This document shows, piece by piece, positions 38,001 to 50,000 of a DNA stretch of 64,000 nucleotides (positions within the stretch are counted from its first letter, which is position 1; the number at the start of each line of letters is the position of its first letter). The stretch covers positions 38,460,611 through 38,524,610 of the forward strand of contig CM056582.1 in the NCBI GenBank assembly GCA_029721435.1, read 5' to 3'. A program made the position numbers and the translations under genes. The notes beneath the pieces were generated by a model. That model had not been told where the DNA came from, ran no database searches, and saw only the letters and a program-made list of their open reading frames with translations. Source of the DNA: Gymnothorax reevesii (lineage: Eukaryota > Chordata > Actinopteri > Anguilliformes > Muraenidae).

Positions 38001-41000
38001 ATGAAAAAGATGTTGCTTGGATGGCAACATATGTTGCTCCAAAACCTGTTTGTACCTTTCAGCATTAATGGTGCCTTCACATATGTGTAAGTTGCCCATG
38101 CCTTGGGCACTAATACACCCCCATACCATCACAGATGCTGGCTTTTGAACTTTGAACTTTTGCGCCTATAACGGTCTGGATGGTTCTTTTCCTCTTTGGT
38201 CCGGAGGACACGACGTCCACAGTTTCCAAAAACAATTTGAAATGTGGACTCGTCAGACCACAGAACACTTTTTCACTTTGCATCAGTCCATCTTAGATGA
38301 GCTTGGGCCCAGCGAAGCCGGCGGCGTTTCTGGGTGCTGTTGATAAATGGCTTTTGCTTTGCATTGTAGAGTTTCAACTTGCACTTGCAGATGTAGCGAC
38401 GAACTTTAGTTACTGACAGTGGTTTTGTGAAGTGTTCCTGAGCCCATGCGGTGATGTCCTTTACACACTGATGTCGGTTTTTGATGCAGTACCGCCTGAG
38501 GGATTGAAGGTCACGGGCACTCAATGTTGATTTTCGGCCTTGTCGCTTACGTGCAGTGATTTAGCCAGATTTGATTAACCTTTTGACGATATTACGGACC
38601 GTAGATGATGAAATCCCTAAATTTCTTGCAATAGCTCCTTGAATGTTGTTTTTAAATTGTTCGACAATCAGCTCACGCGTTTGTTCACGAAGTGGTGACC
38701 CTCGCCCCATCCTTGTTTGTGAATGACTGAGCATTTCAGGGAAGCTGCTTTTATACCAAATCATGGCACCCACCTGTTCCCAATTAGCCCGTTCACCTGT
38801 GGGATGTTCCAAATAAGTGTTTGATGAGCATTCCTCAACTCTCTGTTGGGTTTTACGAAATGAACCAAGTGCGACAACCAGTAGAATACAAAAAGGAGGC
38901 TTTATTTCTGAAGGGGGAAACCCCCCAACAGAGCTGGCAACGGTACAAAGGCGTAGGTTTGGAGGAGAAACAAACTCATAAGCTAAAGACAGTCCGAATC
39001 AAAAACCAGGGCAGTAATAAATAAAATCAAGGTTGGGCAGAAAAAAGGTCAAAACTCACAGATGCAACAATATCCAAAAAGGGCAAACCAAAATCGATAG
39101 TCGGGCAATCCAGTCAGAAAGATAATATTACAATGAGTCGAGGCGAGAAACATGGCACAAGAAACAAGGAAGTATATGATCTGACATGGAACTGAATGTG
39201 AAGACACCTTATATACACATCCGGGGTGAACACATGACAAGGGAGCACAGGTGCGATCAATGAAACAATAATCAGGATTGACACATGAGGGATTATCTAA
39301 TTACATGAATCTGGCGAATGCCAAAACGTAGACAGGGATAACGAGACATTCCTATGAACGAATGAACAGCTCCGGTTAAGGAGTACTAAAGTGTACAGTC
39401 TAAAGAAAAGGGAAAGCCTGAGATATAAGTGGAAACTGCCGTAGAGATAGTTAGTGATAGGCAAGGAGAGCGGAGATACAGATTGGGCGAATGCTGAGAA
39501 ATCGTTAGTCTATTAGTATGTGCAGCTATACAATCCCGAGTGCAAGTTAGTCAGTTAGTAAAAATATACAATGTTAATCTTGGGTTAGTAATTAATCGAA
39601 AACAATAAACTGTTAGTATGGTTAGTGGATAGTAACAGAGTGAGGAAGGAAGCACACGAGATAATGAAGGAAGATTGAAAACCCAGAAACCAATAAATCA
39701 CCCGAATGCGTGGCACGTAAGACAAAACCTTGAGCAAAGACCTACACAAGACAAGACAGGGTAGACGAAGTGCAATGCATGGAAATGAAAACATGGCATG
39801 AAATCTAGGAATCTACGGCAAAGACTAGGAATACACAAGACATGAAAAATATTAAAACAAGAAATCTAAAATTACCAAAACACAATACATAATTCTAAGA
39901 ATAGTCAGACAGAGCAGTGGTCACTAAATACAGAAATCAAAAAGCATGGCAAAGCCAGGTACAGAACTTAAACAAGACAAGCAGAAACGTGGTTCACAAC
40001 ACTCTCTCAGTCTTTTTTGCCACTCGTGCCAGCTTTTTTGAAACATGTTCCAGGCATCAAATTCCAAATGAGCTAATATTTGCAAAAAATTACAAAGTTT
40101 ACCCGTTCGAACATTAAGTAACTTGTCTTTGCAGTGTATTCGATTGAATATAGGTTAAAAAGGATTTGCAAATCATTGTATTCTGTTTTTATTTACGATT
40201 TACACAACGTGCCAACTTCACTGGTTTTGGGTTTTGTCGAAATATTGGAAAATTAAAAAAACTATTTTACAATTTGAAACGTTAGATTTTCAGTAAATGA
40301 CTCACACAATGTCCTATCCCGGACTTGAGCCCCCAATTTGTTATAGCCCCAATTTGTTATTACATGTATGACAGCAAGGGATGACTGACAAAAATTTTAA
40401 ATTAAACAAACACCATTAACTTATCTACTTTCTACTCTACTGACCAAGATTGATATATACAACAAAAAAAATATTTACAGTCCCTTTGGTTTGGATGCTT
40501 GGTGATGTTCCCGGTGAGGAAAATGCTCCAACACAGGTAAAAATCCAAAAAAGCTACACAGGTCTTGAAAAGAGTGACAGGTCTGGTCAAATGTATCCTT
40601 CTGCTTGCAATTTCTCCTTCTACTTCACTGTCTCAATTTTCCTCCTTATTTTCCCTTTTGCAGACCCCTCCCACATTTTTTTATTTTATTTTATTTTTTT
40701 TTAAATTTGGCATCTCCAATCCCACCCGAATTTGGAATGCCCAATCGGGGAACTATGAACAAAACTTGCTCGTATGCGACCCCTTGCTGCCAACTCAGGT
40801 TAGTGAGACAGTTCACGGCTCTCCTCCGAAGCACGTGCCCGAAGCACTGATTCTTATACACTCGCTGGTTGAATCTTCCCAAGTTCAGAACTAGGGCGGA
40901 GGATACCCGGACATGAATCAAGCCGGAGTCTTCCTGACGAGCGCCCGTCTGGCCAACAGGAGGCGCTGGAGCAACGAACAAAGCTATTATCGAATACCCA

Positions 41001-44000
41001 AATCCGGCGGTCCCTTCCCAATTTGAAACCCTGTACCGCTATAGCCAATTGTGCGCTACTCCGAGGAGGCTGCCGACCCCTGCCGGTGGGTATGCCGAGG
41101 CTCGAACCCGCGACGTGGTGATCACCTCTCCCCTGCAGAGCAGTGGCTTAACCGTGTGAGCCACCCGGCAGCTATGACCCCCCCTCCCACATTTAAACCT
41201 CTTTTTTTAATTCTCTGGGACTTGTCCCAGGCATGCCCAAGACATGCCTGAACTTAGTTCCAGTCTGGGCTAAACATAAGAAAGGTAAAAACTGCCATCT
41301 GGTGGCTACTATTTGCATTACAGGCCCACGATAATGCATTATTTGACCAATTCCCATTTTATCTCGGCACACGGAGCAATATTCATTTAGCAGTAAATCA
41401 ATTCCCTAAGATATCTTGAAAGAACTGTTACCAAAGTGCAAAAAGTGCTTAGATGGGCGAATATATTGCTCCACTGTTTAATACAACTGTCATGGTAACA
41501 ACCCCCCCCCCCCCCCCCCACCCACACACACACACACACACACACAAACTCTTTTCTTTAATATATGTCTTTTGTATTTCAGTAATGATTGTTTGTCCGT
41601 TATAATCACAATTACTAATCACATATTTGATTTTTTATTCTCAAGATTTTCAAAAGAACATGGCCTGCTGGGAAATGTGTTTGTCCAATTAGTTTACATT
41701 TACTTCATCCTTTCTGATCGTAGCTTCGTAGGCTACGCACTTGCTCGTGAAGTGTTCTGTTTTGAGAGATCAGCTAACCTATTAGCCTAGTATTAGTTGT
41801 GAAAAGCCTTGAGCACCATGTTGAGCAAGCACAAAAGCGGTGCTCAAAAAAGAAAATAAAAAAGTGCTTGATTAAACCGTTATCTTGTCCAGATGCAGTT
41901 CCTGCTAGCGTTGTGAATGACAGCGGTGACACGCAGCAGTCAGACTTGGAGGCTAATGCTACAACCTCAATGCCCTCTTGCTCAACGACTTTGCATAGCA
42001 GAAGGCTTCCAGAGTTAACTACTGAATGGGTGAGTGCAGTTTTTTTATTAGGCTACTGCTAGTGATCAGCTTGCCGGTTGTGGTTAAATGGCTGCTGTGC
42101 CAGGATATGTGTCTATCTATCTGTTTACTTTTTGATTTGGCCACTGTTGTGCTGTCGGGGAAATATGGTTGACTGTTCAGCCGTATGGATCTTTTTTGCA
42201 TTTTGATTGGCAGTGTGTTGTCACTATTGTTCATGGTTCATGGTTGAGAACGGACATGCCCGGATGGGACATTCCCGGCCGGTTATATCATCGATCCATG
42301 GGGAAAGTGGCGTTCGCTGTGTTTGAAAGTCCTGGACTTCGAGGATGTAGAGGACGTCTATCTAACTGGATTCATGATAGCGGGTCTGCTATCATTGGGG
42401 TTTGGACTGCATTTGATTGACCAAAGAATAAAGAGAATCTTGAATAGCATGGCCATCTTGGACAGAAAGCTCAATAAAATTGGATTCGACGTCAAGGATG
42501 GCAACGATGGACTGCTCATACTGCGAGAAGTCATTACATCCAATAAGGGAAGGGTGAACCCAGGCGATGGAAATGATGACTAATCAAGAGATCTAAGCAA
42601 AGATCCGGTATTATTGTACCTCTCATCTACTCCAAAATAGCCTGAACAAACCAAATGATTAAGAAAGGAGTTTCGGGGCAATGTCGCTTTGGATCAAGAG
42701 TGGCATTTGAATCTAAAGTTATATGAACATTCACCTGACTTGTAATTACAATTCTCATGATATTCATAAATTTCGCGATCTTATTTCCTGACGTTTAAAA
42801 CGTAGCGTACATGGACACTAGCTCTGCTGTGCTTTATAATCCTTATGATATTTTAATTAAAATCAAACTGTTTTTCTGGAAACTGGGGGCGGGACTCTTA
42901 TAAGCGATTTCGCTTCTCCCACGACTCTTTCGGTCATGATACACGTTATCTGTGTTTCATTGTCATGAAATGACTTTACAATCATGCCGAAATAAAATTT
43001 AAAAAAAAAAACGTGTCGTGTGATGTCGAGATGCAGTGCAAATATTCATTTTCCATGGTTCTAATAGCCCTAATAATTATGGGTGTCTTCGGTTTTCAGA
43101 AAACTGATTTTTCTTAATTACTGATTTGGATACCCACTGACTCACTGAAGCTGAAGTGGTTGGCTACAGAGGACGATTGTTTCTGTGAATATCCAATAAC
43201 TGATGCGGGTGTGCCATCTGTTGCTAGAATATTGTAACTACGTGCACAAATTTGAAGCTCCGTGTCTCACTCGCACTAACATACCCTGCTGCCGAGCACC
43301 GTTGTTCTTTTCGAAGACGCCAAAACCAGATAATCCTTAAACGATGAATTACGTTCATATTTTAGTTTGTAACGAAGTGGCTCGTGTCAAAGTAACAAAG
43401 TAAAATTATAATTTTTAAGTTTTAAATGTTGTGGGGTAAAAGTCCATGTTTAAAAAACTGCATGTGCATTTTATAGAATTTATTATTCACTTGTCTAAAC
43501 ATTTCATGATAAGGGAAACAAACATGTTTACAGAGAACAATGATTGAAATCAGGTCACCAATTTCATCCGTTTCAAGGGATGTTTTCCTACCCCTCTGTT
43601 TTTCATCCACTTCCCGCCACTGTTCTCCTTTGGGGAAAAAAACGCCATAAGGTAATGGAAATGAGTGAAGCTTAATTCATAGGAGTTTAGGAAGACATGC
43701 GCGCTAAGAGAATCCGAATTCACTTTCGCAAGGCTTCGTATTTTTTTTCTCATTTTGTTTATCTGTCACAGTTAAACGATAGAATATCCTGCTGTCATAA
43801 ATCATTTTAATGTTTAGAAGCTTTTAGCTCATTTTCAAAGCTTTAACCTTACATTTTGAACATTTTTAATCTTGCATCATCGGCAGCTTCCAGCTTGCCC
43901 ACGCATTTTCCCTTGGAACTGTACTTTTGTCGTTATTATAGCAACTGCCCATTTCCTAGTCTATGTACCCCACCCCCTTCACATATTTGATCCATGTAGA

Positions 44001-47000
44001 ACTTGATGAAGATCTTTTTGTGGTCGAAACATTGTTATATTGATCATTAAAATATAAATATTTTGGGAGTATTTAAAACAGTATGCAGACCCTTGACCCT
44101 GCCACATCCTCATAAGACCACAACACTGCTCCTACCACTCATATCTGTTTTGCATCTTGCAAAGGCAGAGCATTAACTAAGATACTGTAGTCCTAATCAC
44201 AAGATGGGACCTAATGTAAAAATGAATGGGATATTTTGGTCATAGTTCTAGGCCTCCTAAAGTGGGCATTGCCATCAGTGCATGCTCTCTGTGCTCAGTA
44301 TTTTCATCAGCCATTTTGGCAAGTTGTTGCATGTTAGATGGTAAGACAGTGAGACCGAAAGATGGAAGCCATGCTTTTTCATCTTTGCGGTCAAGTCTCT
44401 TAGTACAGATGACTGAATAAGTAGCTAGCTAGCTAGCTATCAAGCTATTCAATGAATATGGAAAAGGTATGTCTGCAGGCTAAGCAAGGATTTTGACATA
44501 CATTCACACATTTGGAATTCAGTCTTGACAAGTTGAGACTATTTATTTATAAGCAGATTTTAAAATAGAAGTTGGCCAAAGTGCTGAACCGCTAAAAAAA
44601 ACTGTAAAAACAGTAATACAAGATAATAATTCATGACAAAAATACAGAACATATATTAAAATCAAGACAGTGTCTCAACACATGTTGGTTGTAAAGGCCA
44701 AGGAGTAAAAATACATTTTTTTTAAAAAAAATGTCCAATGTAGGGGAAGTCCATATGTGTGGGCGAAGGTTGTTCCGCAGCTTAGGACCGACTACCACAA
44801 AGGCACGATTTCCGTGCTGTTGTAATCTGATCCTCGGAACATTTAGCAGCATCTGGTCAGCGGACCTCAGTGCTCTCACGGGAGTGTACAAAGATTTGAG
44901 TTCGCAGAGGTAAGGGGTTAACATTAATATGGATCTGTGGCTAGCATCTTCATGATAGCAACTGGTTAACTAACATTCAGTTTATTGGGAATGGCAACAC
45001 TTTTCTTCCGAACTGAATTCACCCAATTAATTGTTCCTATCAGTGTGTGTCCCTTATTGCCTCTGGCTAAAAAAGACTAGCAAGGACAAAACCTAGAATG
45101 TGGCTTGACTGTTAATATTATCACAATCACAATGCTAATTTCCCATAGGGTCTTGATTGTAATTCCCATCAAGTGTTAGCAAAGTTAATTTCTGTTCGTG
45201 CCTTAATGGTAATTCCCATTATGTGTTACATTTAAGACACCTCAATCACTCTGCTACTCACTTAATCATTGAGGCATGACCATTCGCATTTGTACATGAG
45301 CAATAATTTTTTAATACATGGACAATTCCTTTGCTGGCTTGCAACTCTGGGTAGCCTAGTAGAAGGTTGCTTGACTGGGAACAAAAAAGTCGCTGAATTT
45401 AGCCCGCAGTGGTGCTACAGACTCTGACTTCATCTGGAGAGATGAGGGTGGGGAGAACTCTGTCGTTGGGCCCTTGAGCAAGGGCCTTAAAGCTGCAGTT
45501 GGTAAGTTTTAGACAAGTAACTTTTTGTCATTTTTGCTAAAACGGTCACTGTGTACAGAGGGTATTACATAAAACTAGTACTCTGTAATTAAAAAAAGGC
45601 TCCTTTAAACCCACCTAATGCTCCTACTGCAATTTAGAAGAATCGTTCGGACCGACCAAAAAGAACCAATTAGAGCCAGGATGGTGTCTGACAGCCATCA
45701 AACAGTACACATGCACGCGCTGCAGACAGCCCCCTCCCCCTTCCTCCTCAGTTCATGCCTGTGCTCAGTCAAATTCAAATCTCCGAGAGCGGGTTCCAGA
45801 GCTTAGAGCCATCAGGGAGGAAAAAATACTGATATCTCAGTTACCAGAAACAGCACACATGGCTAAGGCAAGTAAAAAAGGAAGCCAGAAGAAAAAACTA
45901 GAGTGTTCAGTGAACACGTGTCGCCTGCGAAGCTTATGTGAAAGTGTGACTACCAACTGAAAGTGTGACTACCAGACAGACAGACAGACGGACAGACAGA
46001 CGCCGGACAAAGTGATCCCTATGTGCCGCTATGCTTTGCAGGTGACACAAAAAGCACATAAGAAAGAATTTAACAATTTAACCCAGGATATAACCAGAGT
46101 GAACATTGGACTGGATTTTTAGAAGTGCAAGGAACTCCGTGATCTGGAAGGATTAAAAACTGACGCAGAGTTTGCGACTTTTCTCCTTGACAGGTAAACC
46201 CCTGCTTTTTTTGTTGGTTCATTTTTGCTTTGCAAATAAGCGAGTTGGCGTCGATGACATGATCACCAGACTAACCCCTGCCCTAACCAGCATCAATTCA
46301 TTTTCACTCTGCAAATAAGCGAGTGAACGTTGCTTACAAGCACAGTCGCTGTTTGAATAGCCATAGTCTTGTAATTGTTACAGTATCCGCAGTGTATGTG
46401 ATGTTACTGTGATGTTGCAGTCGAACTAATGCTAGCTTGTTTCAGATGCTAGGGCTAACGTTACTGGCGTTGTTTTGTAAGAAAGCAGCAGAAAATCTCT
46501 TTATGAAGTGACCTGGCAGTCTTATCAGTTGTGTTGTTGTCCTTATATGTGTAACGTTTCTGTGCTCTCACAGCTAAATGCTGACATACATGATTAACTG
46601 GCCATGCAGCTGGATTCACGACAGTTTCTGTACTCAAAAAACGGGCAACTCACTGAAATAAGTGTGTGCTGGGTTTTTAATGATTACATACTGCTGTAGA
46701 TTACTTTTTATGTCGACATGATTTATTTCTGCTTGTTTGTTGGCAGGCGTGTCGTTGGACCTGAAATCTGGGGCTTATATCCCTCCTTTTTTTTGAAAAT
46801 AATTAATCCTGGCTAATTCTAAATGGGTTTCCGTCATTAACACGTTTTTCTATTCACGAATAATCAAGTGGCAATCGAAGAGACGGCTTCTCTTCCTCAT
46901 GCGATCTAAAAGCGACAAATTAATGGGCTGCATTCAGGACAGAAAAATAATTAAATTATAATTAGGTCTATGCGGCATTTCAGGCTAGTAAGTGGTTTCG

Positions 47001-50000
47001 TCCGTTTACATTTTCCAATCGGGCAGCTGTCTATTTTTTTTTTTACTAAGAATTGAGCGACCGTGCTGCAAAAACAGGTGTATGTACTTGTCGCTGAAAT
47101 TACCTTCATTCGCTGAAGAGTTATGAAATGCCATCGCCAAGTGATGGTGCATAGACCAAATTATAATCAAATAATTTTTTGGCACTGAATGTAGCCTATT
47201 ATTTTGTCGCTTTTAGATCCCATGCAAGAGAAGCCGGGTCTTCAACTGCCACTTGATTATTCTTGAATTGGAAAACGTGTGAATGAAGAAAAAACCATCT
47301 AGAATTTGCCAGGACTAATTATTATCCCTCGCCGCGTGATTAGCGCGAAGCGGGGGATGTAGCATTGGGCTCCTTCCGTACGGACGCATAAAATTGAGGC
47401 GGCGGGGTGTAATGTGAATATAGTAAAGTATTTACCTTTTTTTGTTAAGCTCAGACTGGAGTCATGTTTAGACATGTCCTGGACATGTCTGGGGCAAGTC
47501 TCAGAAAATTAAAAAAAAAAGAGGTCTAAATGTGGGTGGGGTCTGCAAAAGAGTATATAAGGAAAAGAATTGAGACAGTAAAGTAGTAGGAGAAATTGCA
47601 AGAAGATGACCAGACCTGCCATTCTGTTCAAGACCTGTGACGTTTCTTTTGTGGATTTCTTTGCCTGTGTTTGTGCATTTTCTTCATCCAGGACATCACC
47701 AAGCCACCCCACCAAAAAGGGACTGTAATTATTTCTGTTTTTTCTTATTTATCAATCTTGGTCTTTAGTTGTAGGTTGTTATTAGTCTTTGTCTTTGTTA
47801 AAAATTAAATGTGTTTTAGTTGTTAAAACTGTGTTTGTCATCCCTTGCTGTTGCTGTTGTGTTACAAAGGTAATAACAAATTGGGGCCATAACAAATTGG
47901 GGGCTCAAGGTCCGGGATAGACCATTGTGTGAGTAATTTATTGAAAATCTAACATTCCAAATTGTGAAATTGTTTTTGTGAATTTTCCTAGATATATATT
48001 GACAACAGCAATGGATGATTTCTTGGCATCACCAACCGTAGGGGTTTTGAAGTCTTTTAAAAAGACAGAACTGCTAGAAATTTGCAGACAGTTGGAGCTG
48101 ACAGAGGTAAAACCAGCCATGCGAAAAGCAAGACTGGCTAGAGAGATAGTTGAATATTACATTGATGAAAATGTGTTTGCACCAGGAGATCTGGAACAGT
48201 TTTGTTATGTATGATAATTTTTGTACAGCATTTTATTTCATTTGTAAATGAAGATTTGTTACATGCTGTTTTGCTGCCTTGCTGGTCAGCTATATTTATT
48301 TTGTTCATTGGCACCATCTGGTGGCGTATTTGTAAAATCATTAAGAAAAGTCTAGTAATTTCTAGAAGCTTCTGGCACTTTCCTGCTTGGAGGGGGCGGG
48401 ATTTCCCTAGAATCCTGTGGATCTTTCTGGAAGGTTGCTAGACTATAAAAAGGCTGTGATTTTAAGCACAGCAGAGACTGACAACAAAGAGAGCAGACAG
48501 CAGAAGAGAGCAGACCAGAGTTTTGTTTTGGCAACAGTTAAATAGTGGCAGTGTTATTAGAGAATTTAAATAGTGGATAATTTTTGTACAACTTTTTTTG
48601 TAAAGAATAAATTTGTTTTAGTTGTACTGGCCAGTTTTCTTTGTTGTGATTTTTCCAAGTCATAACAGTTTCCAGTGGAAAATCCAAATATAGAAATGGA
48701 ACTTAAATTAAAAATGCTAGAGATTGAAAGGGAGGAAAGAGAAAAAGAAAGGGAGGAAAAAGAAAAACAAAGAGAATTTGAGAGGGAAGAAAAAGAAGAA
48801 CAAAGGCAGTTTGAGTTAGAAAAATTAGCAAGAGAAGAAAAACAAAGAGAATTTGAGAGAGAGAAAGAGGAAAGAGCAGAAAGAGAGAGACAGAGACAGA
48901 GAGATTTTGAATTAGAGAAATTCGATAGAGAAGAAAGACTCCAAATGGAGCAACTAAAAATAAAAATTGAAACTAAAAATAAATTTTGTGCCAGTCAGGA
49001 GGTAAAACTGGTGCCTCCATTTTCGGAAAAGGGTGTTGACAACTATTTCCAGTGTTTTGAAAAGGTAGCAAAGAGTTGCCAGTGGCCAAAGGAACACTGG
49101 CCTCTGATGTTGCAAACTGTCCTCAAGGGTAAAGCTCAACAAGCCTATTCGGCTTTGTCTGCAGATGATTCCTCTGATTATGAGGTTGTCAAAAAGGTTA
49201 TTTTGAGAGCTTATGAGTTGGTTCCAGAGGCTTACCAACAGAAATTCAGAGGTCTGAAGAAATCTGAAAATCAGACTTATGTTGAATTTGCTAATGAGAA
49301 GCAGGTTTGCTTTGAACGCTGGTGTACTTCTATGGAGGTCAAGGATGATTTCAACTCACTAAAAGAGATGGTGTTAGTTGAAGAATTCAAGAACTGTGTT
49401 AAGGATGATATAAAGACCTACCTTAATGAGAAGCAAGCACTGAACTTGCAATCAGCTGCCAAATTTGCAGATGAATATGTTCTCACTCATAAGTCCAAAT
49501 TTCAGTCTAGCAGTAACAATAAATGGTCCCAATTTCAGAAAAAGGGTTACGGTGATACCCAAGATTCCTCACCCAAAGACAAAGACAAATCTGGTGATGG
49601 TGCTCAGAAATCCAGTAACAGGTCTGATCAAAGTCTGAAAGCTGACAGTGACAAAAGTGGTCTAGTTTGCAGTTATTGCAAGAAATCTGGTCATGTTACA
49701 ACTAACTGTTGGTTCCTTAAAGCTAAGAAAGAAAAAGAAAAGGATACCAAACCAAATGCCTTTGTGAAAACAAGGTTAGAAACCCCTGTAGTAGATAACC
49801 AATCTGCTAAATTGCCTGCTTCTTGTGGGGCTAAAAAGCCTAATACAGCTGACTTTGTGAGGGAGGAATTTCTTCCATTTGTGTCAGAGGGATTTGTGGC
49901 TCTGAATGAGCATACTACTCCTGTCCCCATATATATCCTAAGGGATACCGGAGCTTCTCAGTCACTTTTGTTGATGGACTCCTTGGAGTTACGTGATGAG

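Larger units (their letters stand above)
37465..40236 (-). mobile_element. Tc1-like transposon 2, split by solo LTR B
   Basis: The terminal inverted repeats start CAAAACCCAAAACCAGTGAA on both ends and extend over 200 bp with GATTTGCAAATCCTTTT and CAATTGAATACACT blocks. TA precedes the left end (37463-37464); the right TA is mutated to TC. It inserted in the gag leader of gypsy copy 2. Without the solo LTR it is about 1.6 kb, the usual Tc1 size. It encodes a Tc1 transposase relic on the minus strand. Confidence 0.9.
32241..41322 (-). mobile_element. Gmr1-like Ty3/gypsy, copy 2, with nested insertions
   Basis: A minus-strand element, sense to TRIM. Its 5' LTR is 40339-41322 (enlarged by a SINE) and its 3' LTR is 32241-32717. 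Flanking tetramers are GGGC (32237-32240) and GGCC (41323-41326), a TSD with one mismatch. The internal order is gag, PR, IN, RT, RH. A Tc1 element (37465-40236) sits in the leader just upstream of the gag ATG and itself carries a solo LTR. Coding breaks include an amber stop in the capsid and several frame changes. Confidence 0.92.

Noticed and set aside
41099..41163. tRNA gene
   Set aside because: The A and B boxes belong to a SINE head with a body, tail and TSD. No cloverleaf with a proper acceptor stem was found.
47400..47410. Gypsy copy 3 TSD longer than 4 bp
   Set aside because: Right flank GGGGG versus left CGGGG supports only GGGG with certainty; the G-run makes exact limits ambiguous.
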